Of a stretch of 64,000 nt of DNA, positions 7,455 through 16,400 are shown piece after piece. Made by a program: the position numbers and the translations under genes. The stretch's first letter is position 1; every line of letters begins with the position of its first letter. The DNA comes from Pseudomonas sp. BN102 (GTDB lineage Bacteria > Pseudomonadota > Gammaproteobacteria > Pseudomonadales > Pseudomonadaceae), in NCBI RefSeq assembly GCF_029871245.1, contig NZ_SSON01000065.1, positions 124,001 through 188,000 of the forward strand, read 5' to 3'. The notes under the pieces were generated by a model, which was not told the DNA's origin, did not search any database, and worked only from the letters and a program-made list of their open reading frames with translations.

Positions 7455-9488
7455 ATGCACTGCTTTTTCATCGCCCCGACCGGCTTCGGCGTCGGCCTTA
7501 CTTCCACCAGCCTCGGCCTGGTGCGTGCCCTCGAGCTGGCCGGCCTGCAGGTCGGCTTCCTCAAGCCCGTGGCCCAGCCACACCCCGGCGACCTCGGCCC
7601 GGAACGCTCCACCGAACTGGTGGCCCGCACCCACGGCCTCAAACCGCCCATGCCGCTGGGCCAGTCCCAGGTGGAGCGGATGCTCGCCGACGGCCAGCTC
7701 GACGAGCTGCTGGATGAGATAACCCGCCTCTACCAGCAAGCGGCCCAAGGCAAGGACGTGGTGATAGTCGAGGGCATGGTGCCGACCCGCCACGCCAGCT
7801 ACGCCGCGCGGATCAACTTCCACCTCGCCAAGAGCCTGGATGCCGACGTCATCCTGGTCTCGGCGCCGGAAGACGAGAGCCTGTCCGAGCTGTCCGACCG
7901 CCTGGAGATCCAGGCCCAGCAGTTCGGCGGTCCGCGCGACCCCAAGGTGCTCGGGGTGATCCTCAACAAGGTGCGTGAAGAGAACTTCACCAAACGCCTC
8001 AAGGAACAGTCGCCACTGCTGCGCGGAAACGACTTCCGCCTGCTCGGCAGCGTGCCCTGGCTGGATGAGCTGAACGCCCCGCGTACCCGCGACGTCGCCG
8101 ACCTGCTGGGCGCGCAGGTGATCCACGCCGGCGACTACGACCAGCGCCGGGTGCAGAAGATAGTGGTATGCGCGCGCACCGTGCCCAACACCGTGCAGCA
8201 GCTCAAGCCCGGCGTGCTGGTAGTGACACCCGGGGATCGCGACGACATCATCCTCGCCGCCAGCCTGGCCTCCATGAACGGCGTGCCCCTGGCCGGCCTG
8301 CTGCTCTCCAGCGACATCCAGCCCGACCCGCGCACCCTGGAACTCTGCCGCGGCGCCCTGCAAGGGGGCCTGCCGGTGCTGGGCGTGGCCACCGGCACCT
8401 ACGACACCGCCACCAACCTGAACAGGATGAACCGGGAAATCCCGGTGGACGACCGCGAGCGCGCGGAGAAGGTCACCGAGTTCGTCGCCCGCAACCTCGA
8501 CCTCGATTGGCTGCGCGCACGCTGCGGCGCGCCGAGCGCGCAGCGCCTGTCGCCGCCGGCATTCCGTCACCGCCTGATCCAGCAGGCCCAACTGGCCGGC
8601 AAGCGCATCGTCCTGCCCGAAGGCAGCGAGCCGCGCACCGTCCAGGCGGCCGCGGCTTGCCAGGCCCGCGGCATCGCCCACTGCGTGCTGCTGGCCAAGC
8701 CGGAGGACGTGCGCGCCGTGGCCAGCGCCCAGGGCATCACCTTGCCGGAGGGCCTGGAAATCCTCGACCCGGACCTGGTCCGCGAGCGCTATGTGCAGCC
8801 CATGGTGGAGCTGCGCCAGAACAAGAGCCTGAACGCGCCCATGGCCACCGCCCAGCTGGAGGACAACGTGGTGCTGGGCACCATGATGCTGGCCCTGGAC
8901 GAGGTGGACGGCCTGGTCTCCGGCGCCATCCACCCCACTGCCAACACCATCCGGCCGGCCCTGCAGCTGATCAAGTCGGCCCCCGGCTACCGCCTGGCGT
9001 CGTCGGTCTACCTGATGCTGCTGCCGGAGCAGGTGGTGGTCTACGGCGACTGCGCGGTGAACCCCGAGCCGGATGCCGGCGACCTGGCGGAAATCGCCCT
9101 GCAGAGCGCCGACTCGGCCGAAGCCCTGGGCATCATCCCGCGGGTGGCGCTGATCAGCGATTCCGGCGACACGGCGGAAGAGACCAAGGTCCGCGAGGCA
9201 CTCAAGCAGGCCCGCGCGGCCCGCCCCGACCTGTCCATCGACGGTCCACTGCCCTATTCCACCGCCACCCGCGATGGCCGCACCACGGTGTTCGTATTCC
9301 CCGACCTCGCCAGCGGCGACGCGGCCTACAAGGAAGCGCAACAGGGCAACTACGTGGCCAGCGGCGGCCTGATGCTGCAGGGGCTGCGCAAGCCGGTGAA
9401 TGACCTGCCCCGCAATGTGCTGGTGGACGACATCATCCACACCATCGCCCTGACGGCGATCCAGGCAGCCTGTGGAAACGAGGGCTGA
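7455..9488 (+). CDS. pta: Phosphate acetyltransferase, long form, with altered catalytic loops
   Basis: A 677-residue protein with the three parts of long Pta: an N-terminal BioD-like P-loop domain (APTGFGVGLTS), a DRTGG domain in the middle (about residues 215-330), and a C-terminal PTA_PTB domain from about residue 365. The enzyme normally exchanges acetyl-CoA and acetyl phosphate. The fold is well kept (VSGAIHPTANTIRPALQ, VYGDCAVNPEP, MLQGLRKPVNDL). However, the Ser/Gly-rich loop expected after RVAxIS is replaced by DSGDTAEETKV (about residues 565-578), and the loop after DGPL is roughly 15 residues shorter than usual, reading YSTATRDGR. These loops hold the Ser/Arg/Asp that bind phosphate and CoA. 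Upstream ackA is altered too, so the pair has changed together. Confidence 0.88.
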   Translation: MHCFFIAPTGFGVGLTSTSLGLVRALELAGLQVGFLKPVAQPHPGDLGPERSTELVARTHGLKPPMPLGQSQVERMLADGQLDELLDEITRLYQQAAQGKDVVIVEGMVPTRHASYAARINFHLAKSLDADVILVSAPEDESLSELSDRLEIQAQQFGGPRDPKVLGVILNKVREENFTKRLKEQSPLLRGNDFRLLGSVPWLDELNAPRTRDVADLLGAQVIHAGDYDQRRVQKIVVCARTVPNTVQQLKPGVLVVTPGDRDDIILAASLASMNGVPLAGLLLSSDIQPDPRTLELCRGALQGGLPVLGVATGTYDTATNLNRMNREIPVDDRERAEKVTEFVARNLDLDWLRARCGAPSAQRLSPPAFRHRLIQQAQLAGKRIVLPEGSEPRTVQAAAACQARGIAHCVLLAKPEDVRAVASAQGITLPEGLEILDPDLVRERYVQPMVELRQNKSLNAPMATAQLEDNVVLGTMMLALDEVDGLVSGAIHPTANTIRPALQLIKSAPGYRLASSVYLMLLPEQVVVYGDCAVNPEPDAGDLAEIALQSADSAEALGIIPRVALISDSGDTAEETKVREALKQARAARPDLSIDGPLPYSTATRDGRTTVFVFPDLASGDAAYKEAQQGNYVASGGLMLQGLRKPVNDLPRNVLVDDIIHTIALTAIQAACGNEG

Positions 9489-9784
9489 CAGACCCGCACC
9501 TTGCTGGGTACTTCCTCTGTAGGGGCGAATTCATTCGCCAAGCAGGCCGAAGGTCTGCCGGCGGACTCGACAGGGGCTGCTGCGCAGCCCTTGGCGAATG
9601 AATTCGCTCCTACAACTGAGCCTCCGAATCAGACTCGCTCCCGACCGCCCGGTCACCCTTCGCGCTTGCAGTCCAGTGAACAACCGTTAACCTTGGCCAC
9701 CATTCTGCCCGCAGCCAGGGAATGCTGCGGGCCCGACCATAACGAGGTGGCCATGACCACCCCACGGTGAGGCTGCATCCCTTC
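9489..9784. repeat. Intergenic region with REP-like inverted pair and leader hairpin
   Basis: No gene is seen. TGTAGGGGCGAATTCATTCG at 9518-9537 (arm to 9542) is answered by a reverse-complement arm at 9590-9614 ending GCTCCTACA, and each arm is itself palindromic around GCGAATTCATTCGC. The same element recurs at 45512-45609, with a single arm near 48476. A second, perfect 9-bp hairpin (GCCCGCAGC / GCTGCGGGC, 9707-9732) lies in the leader of the acyltransferase gene. Confidence 0.75.
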
Positions 9785-10690
9785 ATGCTGAGTTTTATCC
9801 CCTCCCCCCTGCGCGGCGTGCTGGCGGCGCTGCTGCTGACCCTCAACACCCTGCTCTGCTGCATTCCGCTGTTCGCCGTCACCCTCTTGAAGTTGCTGCT
9901 GCCCTTCCGCGCCACCAGGCGCGCCCTGAACTGGGCGGCCAGCTTCATCGCCGAGGCCTGGATCAGTTGCAACAAACTATGGATGCGCCTGGTGCGCGAC
10001 ACCCACTGGGACGTGGACGGCCTGGCCGAGCTGGATTACCAGCGCAGCTACCTGGTCACCAGCAACCATCAGAGTTGGGTCGACATCCTGGTGCTGCAGC
10101 ACCTGCTCAATCGCCGCATCCGCCTGCTGCGCTTTTTCCTCAAGCAGGAGCTGATCTGGGTTCCGGTGATCGGCCTGTGCTGGTGGGCGCTGGATTTCCC
10201 CTTCATGAAGCGCTACTCCAAGGCCTACCTGGCCAAGCACCCCGAGAAGCAGGGCAAGGACCTGGAAACCACGCGCCGCACCTGCGCCAAGTTCCGCGAA
10301 AACCCGGTGGGCATCTTCAACTTCCTCGAAGGCACCCGCTTCACCCGCACCAAGCACAACCAGCAGGGCTCGCCCTTCAAATACCTGCTCAAGCCCAAGG
10401 CTGGCGGCATCGCCTTCGTGCTCGACGCCATGGGCGAGCAACTGCATTCGCTGATCAACGTCACCATCCACTACCCGGACGGCAGCCCGAGCTTCTGGAC
10501 CCTGCTGACCGGAAAACTGCGCAAGGTGGTGGTGCGTATCGAAACGCTGGAAATACCCCAGGAATTCATCGGCCGGAGTTACGACCAGGACGAGCGGTAC
10601 CGCCTGGCCTTCCAGCAGTGGGTGAACCGCCTATGGGAAGCCAAGGATGCCCGCCTGGAGCGCCTGCACCAGCAGTTCCCGCCGGCCTGA
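9785..10690 (+). CDS. Lysophospholipid acyltransferase (YihG-like, PlsC family)
   Basis: A 301-residue membrane acyltransferase. The N-terminus has a hydrophobic segment (LAALLLTLNTLLCCIPLFAV). The catalytic NHx4D box is NHQSWVD near residue 95, and the second box FLEGTRFT replaces the usual FPEGTR. Length and the FPFMKRYSK motif resemble E. coli YihG, an acyltransferase acting on 1-acylglycerol 3-phosphate. The ATG at 9785 is chosen with GGTGAGG 12 bases upstream; a GTG at 9767 adds six residues. It ends in a shared hairpin terminator that also serves the convergent EthD gene. It matches the PA0834 position. Confidence 0.85.
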   Translation: MLSFIPSPLRGVLAALLLTLNTLLCCIPLFAVTLLKLLLPFRATRRALNWAASFIAEAWISCNKLWMRLVRDTHWDVDGLAELDYQRSYLVTSNHQSWVDILVLQHLLNRRIRLLRFFLKQELIWVPVIGLCWWALDFPFMKRYSKAYLAKHPEKQGKDLETTRRTCAKFRENPVGIFNFLEGTRFTRTKHNQQGSPFKYLLKPKAGGIAFVLDAMGEQLHSLINVTIHYPDGSPSFWTLLTGKLRKVVVRIETLEIPQEFIGRSYDQDERYRLAFQQWVNRLWEAKDARLERLHQQFPPA

Positions 10691-10704
10691 ATCGCCAGGA
10701 AACG

Positions 10705-10730
10705 AAAAAGCCCGCAAATTGCGGGCTTTT
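10705..10730. terminator. Bidirectional intrinsic terminator
   Basis: AAAAAGCCCGC-AAATT-GCGGGCTTTT lies between the convergent acyltransferase and EthD genes and has T runs on both strands. Confidence 0.9.
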
Positions 10731-10741
10731 CATTGGGTTCT

Positions 10742-11056
10742 CTATGCCGTTTGTAACACCTCGTCCACCTGGAGCAGGGGCGCCAGGTTGGTGTAGTTGG
10801 GGATATCGGCGCTTATCTCGTCGCCGTTCAGGTCCAGCGTGCTGCGCAGTTCCTCCACAGACAGTACCCAGATGTTGGCCATGCAGATGAACGGCGCTAC
10901 GGCGCCATCGACTGAGGCCAGACCCTTGCGCACTTCGACCTTCACCAGGTTTTCGCCGATCAGGCGAGTCAGGAGTGGGATGTGTTCCTCGCAGTAGTAG
11001 GTGAAATCGAACTTGGCGCCCGGTGCATTGGGGTACGCCACAACGAAGCAGTACAT
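10742..11056 (-). CDS. EthD-family small protein (dimeric alpha-beta barrel)
   Basis: A 104-residue protein beginning MYCFVVAYPNAPGAKFDF and containing CEEHIPLLTRLIG; this matches the EthD domain, in which the F-D-x-x-Y-Y-x-x-H-x-P-L pattern is diagnostic. EthD proteins form ferredoxin-like dimers and are associated with oxidative degradation of ethers or polyketides, but the reaction is unknown for most. The ribosome binding site AGGAGG is very strong, five to six bases before ATG. It is probably a single-gene unit, ending at a shared bidirectional terminator. Confidence 0.75.
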   Translation of the reverse strand: MYCFVVAYPNAPGAKFDFTYYCEEHIPLLTRLIGENLVKVEVRKGLASVDGAVAPFICMANIWVLSVEELRSTLDLNGDEISADIPNYTNLAPLLQVDEVLQTA

Positions 11057-11210
11057 GGAGCCTCCTTATCGCGGTATGCCGGGGGCGCGATCCTGAATGC
11101 CCCGACAGGTGAAGTGTAGGCCCGGTGGCTGGGGTATGCGTGGTACTGGAGTGCGTCTGCCTGGCAATTGAAGTGGCTGTGCCTGCGTTGGCCAGGTATC
11201 AATCGACGAG

Positions 11211-11244
11211 CCGGAGTCCTTGCTGGCTCCTGCAAGGACTCCGG
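11211..11244. repeat. Perfect 13-bp inverted repeat in the gap between EthD and the c-di-GMP regulator
   Basis: CCGGAGTCCTTGC and GCAAGGACTCCGG are separated by eight bases. There is no T run on either side, so it is not a normal intrinsic terminator. It sits 84 bases past the end of the GGDEF-EAL gene (minus strand) and upstream of the EthD start. The rest of the 272-base gap holds no gene that I can support. Confidence 0.7.
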
Positions 11245-11328
11245 CCTGCTGCAACACGTGACGGGAACAGAGCCATTGAAATCGCCCCCACAGGCGGCAG
11301 CCTCGCATCCGGGCGTGCCGTTGCCTCT

Positions 11329-13491
11329 TCAGGGAGACGGGGTGGGAGCAAGGCTGTCGGCAGCCTCCCGCAAGGCATTCCAGTCCACCACCCGCGGCAG
11401 CGCCTCGGCCTTGGCCACCGGCAGGCCCGGTGCCACCAGGAAACCCTGCATGAAGGTGCAGCCATGCTCCCGCAGCCAGTCGCGCTGGGCCATGGTTTCC
11501 ACCCCTTCGGCGATGACTTCCAGGCCCAGGTGGCGACTGAGGTCGATGATGGTGCTGACCACCGCGGCGTCGCGCCGCGACTCCAGCATGTTGGAGATGA
11601 ACAGGCGGTCGATCTTCAGGGTATCCAGCTCGAAATGGCGCAGGTAGGCCAGGGACGAGTAGCCGGTGCCGAAGTCGTCGATGGCGATCCGTACGCCCAG
11701 GGCGCGTAACTGCCGCAACTGTTCGCGGGTCAGTTCGAGATCCTGCATCAGCGCGCTTTCGGTGACCTCCACTTCCAGCTGCGCGGGTCGCAGGCTGAAC
11801 TCGCCCAGCACGCGGCGCAGGTCGTCCACCAGCTGCGGCATGCCGAACTGCACCGGGCTGACGTTGAGGCTGACGATCAGGCCATCGCCGAAGCCCGGTC
11901 CCCAGGCACGGCACTGGTTCGCCCCCTCTCGCAGGACCCAGCCGCCCAGGCGGTTGATCAGCCGGGTTTCCTCCAGCAGCGGGATGAACACATTGGGCGC
12001 CACCGTGCCGGCGACCCGGTGTTCCCAGCGCAGGAGGGCCTCGAAGCCGCGAAGGCGACCGGTCTCGATATGGATCTGCGGCTGGTAGACCAGGTGGAAG
12101 TCCTTCTGCTCGATGGCGTTGCGCAGGCTTTCCTCCAGCATCAGCCTGGAGCGGGCCCGCCCGTTCATCTCCGGCGAGTAGAAGCGGTACTGCTGGCGAC
12201 CGGCGCGCTTGGCCTCGTACATGGCGATATCCGCGGCGCGCAACAGGCCGTCGACGCTCTGCCCGCATTCCGGGAAGCAGGCGATGCCGACGCTGGCGCC
12301 GAGGGTGACGTCTATGCCGTCGATGCGGTGGCGCACCGAGATCAGCTCGATCAGCTTCTCCGCCACTCGCGCGGCGTCCTCGGGGTGGTCCAGGGTATCG
12401 AGCAAGGCGGTGAACTCGTCGCCGCCCATGCGCGCGAGGATGTCGTACGGGCGCAGGCAGCTCTTCAATTGCTCGGCCACCCGCCGCAGGATGCCGTCGC
12501 CGGCATCGTGGCCGAGGGAGTCATTGATCAGTTTGAAACCGTCCAGGTCCAGATAGAGCACCGCCATGCGCTTGCCGTTGCGCTCGACGCGCGCCAGGGA
12601 AGCCTCCAGCGCCTTGTGGAAACCGCGGCGGTTGAGCAGTCCGGTCAAGGCGTCGGTGATGGCCTGGGACTCCAGCTGGGCATGCAGCTGGCGCACCACC
12701 GACATGTCCAGGGCGATCACCACCATCGACCGCTGCAGGCGCGGCAGCGGCGAGGACGAAAGCGCCACCGGCAGGCATTCGCCGACCAGGGTCTTGAGGC
12801 TGGCGTCGTGCAGGCGGTAGGTCTCGTTGCGCTTCCAGTGGCGGAAGAAATCCGAGTCGCGCCAGTCTCCTTCCATTTCCGGGTGACTGATCAGCCTCAG
12901 CAGCGGCTGGCCTTCCAGGTCCTCCACCGTGCCCTGGAGCATCTGCGCCATGGCCGGGTTGGCGAAGCTGATGATGCCGTCCTCGCCGACGACCAGTATT
13001 CCTTCAGCAGCGTTCTCAAGAACCGACGCATTGAAGGCGCGGGCGCTGTCCAGCTGCTGGCTGAGCAGCAGAAGGTCGCGGCGATTGCGTTCGTGGGCCA
13101 GCAGCGTCTGGATCTTGTGCCGCAGCACCTGGGGATCGAAGGGCTTGAGGATGAAGTCCACTGCGCCGGAGGAGTAACCCTGCAGCACGGCGTCCTGGGT
13201 GTGGGCGATGGCGGAGATGAAGATGATCGGCGTGTAGCGGGTCAGCGGGCTGCTGCGCATCAGACGGGCGACTTCGAAGCCGTCCATGCGCGGCATCTGC
13301 ACGTCCAGCAGGACCAGGCCGACTTCTTCCTCCAGCAGGCATTTCAGCGCAGCCTCGCCGGAATCCACGGTGCGTACCTGCCATTCGCCGTCGTCCAGCA
13401 GCGCCTCCATGGCGGCAAGGTTTTCCTGGCGGTCGTCCACCACCAGCAGGATGTTGGCCGCAGGGGCCTTCTTAGGCTGCAGGCGCGCCAT
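11329..13491 (-). CDS. Response regulator with REC-PAS-GGDEF-EAL domains
   Basis: A 720-residue cyclic-di-GMP regulator. The domains in order are a receiver (residues 13-130, with DDR, phospho-acceptor in LVLLDVQMPRMDG and Lys in LKPF), a PAS domain (about 150-260), GGDEF (about 275-440, intact MGGDEF preceded by the RPYD inhibitory site five residues before) and EAL (about 455-700). The EAL catalytic residues are present: EALLRW, NVS, EVTES, DDFGTGYSS, KID and AEGVET. It could therefore both make and break c-di-GMP. Its start lies inside the last 20 bases of the hybrid kinase gene, so translation is coupled and the kinase is the likely partner. The pair is absent at this place in P. aeruginosa as I remember it. 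Confidence 0.93.
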   Translation of the reverse strand: MARLQPKKAPAANILLVVDDRQENLAAMEALLDDGEWQVRTVDSGEAALKCLLEEEVGLVLLDVQMPRMDGFEVARLMRSSPLTRYTPIIFISAIAHTQDAVLQGYSSGAVDFILKPFDPQVLRHKIQTLLAHERNRRDLLLLSQQLDSARAFNASVLENAAEGILVVGEDGIISFANPAMAQMLQGTVEDLEGQPLLRLISHPEMEGDWRDSDFFRHWKRNETYRLHDASLKTLVGECLPVALSSSPLPRLQRSMVVIALDMSVVRQLHAQLESQAITDALTGLLNRRGFHKALEASLARVERNGKRMAVLYLDLDGFKLINDSLGHDAGDGILRRVAEQLKSCLRPYDILARMGGDEFTALLDTLDHPEDAARVAEKLIELISVRHRIDGIDVTLGASVGIACFPECGQSVDGLLRAADIAMYEAKRAGRQQYRFYSPEMNGRARSRLMLEESLRNAIEQKDFHLVYQPQIHIETGRLRGFEALLRWEHRVAGTVAPNVFIPLLEETRLINRLGGWVLREGANQCRAWGPGFGDGLIVSLNVSPVQFGMPQLVDDLRRVLGEFSLRPAQLEVEVTESALMQDLELTREQLRQLRALGVRIAIDDFGTGYSSLAYLRHFELDTLKIDRLFISNMLESRRDAAVVSTIIDLSRHLGLEVIAEGVETMAQRDWLREHGCTFMQGFLVAPGLPVAKAEALPRVVDWNALREAADSLAPTPSP

Positions 13492-16400
13492 GGCGACCTC
13501 CAGGTTTTTCCAGCCAGCGGTAGAGCATGTCCAGCAGCTCCTGGCGGCTCACCGGCTTGGCCAGGTAGTCGTCGGCGCCGGCGGTTATGCATTTTTCGCG
13601 GTCACCTTTCATGGCGTGGGCGGTCAGGGCGATCACCGGGATGCCGCAGCCGTGTTCCTGCTTGAGTACGCGGGTGGCGGTGTAGCCGTCCATATTGGGC
13701 ATCGCTATGTCCATCAGGATCAGGTCGAATGGTTCGCGCTGGAAGCAGGCGATGGCTTCCAGGCCGTCGCCGGCGGCGGTAACCTTCAGGCCCACCTCGT
13801 CGAGCAGGGCGCTGAGGGCGTAGATATTGCGCACATCGTCGTCCACCAGCAGCACTCGGCTGCCTTCCAGCGGGTCCATCCCCTTGACCTTGTCCGGCAG
13901 CGTCTGCGGCTGGCGCACGCTGGCGAGGAACCCCTGGACCGCCGAGCTGAGGTTGCCCAGGTCCTCGCCCTCCTTGCGCACCACCACCGCCGAGTAACGG
14001 CGCAGGCGCTGCAGGTTCTGCTGATTGACGTCGACGCCGGTGTTGATCACCACCCGCGAGCCATTCAGGGAGCGTTGCCGGTCAAGGTTATCGAGCAGCT
14101 CGAAGCCGTCCTGGTCGGGCAGGTCGAGGTCGATCACCAGCGCGGAGAAATCCTTCTCGGCATAGGCACGGCGGGCCCCCTCGCCGCTGGCGCTGGCCAC
14201 CACCTTGAAGCCGAGTCGTTCCAGGTGCTCGCGGTAATGCTCGCGCTCCACGTCGACGTCCTCGACCAGCAACAGGTTGCGCTCCGCCTGCGAGCTGCCG
14301 CCCTCCAGGTCCTGGAACACCTGCTCCAGGTCCTCGCGGGCGATCGGCTTGACCAGGTAGCGGGTGTCGTCCTCGTTCCAGTCCTGGGGCTGGGGCACGC
14401 AGGAAATGATGTTTACCGGGGTGGCGCGGTGGTTCGCCTGGCTGCGCAGGCGGCGGTAGATTTGCCAGCCGCTGGCATCGGGCAGCAGGATGTCGAGGAT
14501 GACCGCGGCGAAACGCTCGTGCTGGAGCAGGCCGATCGCCTGCTTGCCGCTGCGGCAGTGGACGCTGGAGAAGCCATGGGCCTGGGCCTCCTCCGCTATC
14601 ACCGAGGCGAAGTTGACGTCGTCCTCGACTATCAGCACCGCAGGCCCCTGGCCACTGCGCAGCGGTTGTTCCGGTTCCTCTTCGTCCTTCGGCTGGGTGG
14701 CGGCCACCGCCACCGGCAACCGGACAATGAAGCGCGAGCCGCGCCCAGGCACGCTCTCCAGGCTGATTTCACCATCCAGGGCGAGTACCAGTTGGCGGGT
14801 GATGGCCAGCCCCAGTCCGGTGCCACCGAAGCGCCTGCTGGTGGAGCCGTCTATCTGCTGGAAGGCCTGGAAAATGCGCTCGTGCTGGTCTTCGGGGATG
14901 CCGATGCCGGTATCGCGGACGGCGAAGCGCAGCGCCTCGCGCTCGTCGGTGGCTGCCGTCGGGTCCAGTTCGACCGAGACCTCCACCTCGCCCTGCTCGG
15001 TGAACTTCAGTGCGTTGGACAGCAGGTTGCGCAGTATCTGATGCAGGCGCACCCGGTCGCTGTGGATAACCCGCGGCACGCCGGCCTGGACCTGAGTGAT
15101 CAGCCGCAGGCCCTTGATCTCGGCCATGGGTCGCAGGCTGCCGTCCAGCTCGGCGAGCATGTCCTGGACATTCAGCGGTTCCAGCTTGAGCTGCATGCGC
15201 CCGGCCTCGACCTTGGCCAGGTCGAGCACATCGTTGATCAGCTGCAAGAGGTCACTACCGGCGCGGTGGACGATATCGGCGTGGCGGATCTGCTTCTCGG
15301 TGAGGTTGCCGACCATGTTCTGCCGCAGCTGGTCGCTGAGGATGAGGATGCTGTTCAGCGGCGTGCGCAGCTCATGGGACATGTTGGCGAGGAACTCGGA
15401 TTTGTAGCGGTTGGCCAACATCAACTGCTCGGCCTGGTCACGGAGGCGCTGCTCGGCCGCCTTGCGCTCGCTGATGTCGATGATCACCGCCTGCACCAGC
15501 ATTTCGCGACCGGCGCGGATCGGCGACAGCCCCACCTCCAGCGGAATCATGCGGCCGTCGCGGTGCTGGCCAAAAAGCTCGCGGTTGCTGCCCATGCGCC
15601 GTTGCTCGGGCTTGCGCTGGAAGCTTTCGCGCAGCGCCACATGAGCGTCGCGCAGGGCGTCGGGCAGGAGCAGCTCCACAGGGGACTCGAGCAATTCCTC
15701 GCGGCCGTAGCCGAACAGGAGTTCGGTCTGGCGGTTGACCATGGCGATCCGCCCGCTGGTGTCCACCAGGACGACGGCGTTGGGCGAGGCCTCGACCACC
15801 AGGCGAAACCGCTCCTCCGCGCTCTTGCGCGCCTGCAGGTCCACCAGGTTGATCAGGAAGCGCCGGCCCACGCCATGGCGCAGGCTGCTCAGGGTCAGCG
15901 CCACCGGGATGCGCTCGCCGCTCTCCTGCAATGCCTCGACTTCCGTCAGCTGAGTGGGGGCCTGGTCACCTTCGCCCGGTTGGAGGCCGGCGACTTTAGG
16001 CACGAAGCGCTGCAGACGCTGCCCCGGGAGGTGATTGGCGTCGCAGGCCAGCAGATCGCCCGCGCTGGCATTGGCCATTTCGATCCGCCCCTGGGCGTCG
16101 CAGATCAGGGTTGCCACCGGCAGGTGCTGCAAGAGCAGACGGAAGCGCTCTTCCCGCTCGGCGAGTTCGGCGGTGGCGAACTGGCTGAGCTGCAATTGCC
16201 GCTCGCGGTGGTAGAGATAACCGCCCACCAGCAGCGAGAGCAGCAGCGCGGCAGCCAGGCCGGTCCAGAGACTGAAGGCGATCCGGCTGGTGCCCAGCAT
16301 CGCTTCGTACTCCGCCGTGCTGCCCACGCCCAGGGCCCAGGTGCGGCCGAACAGCTTGATCTCCTCGACCTGGTGGAAACGTGGCTGGCGGGTGCTGCCA

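Noticed and set aside
7284-9440. A 718-residue minus-strand frame opposite pta
   Set aside because: Shadow of pta: no motif, no ribosome binding site, biased composition.
9518-9614. The paired repeat looked briefly like a CRISPR or attachment site
   Set aside because: Only two arms in inverted orientation, no regular spacers, no cas or integrase gene; it recurs as a dispersed REP-like element.
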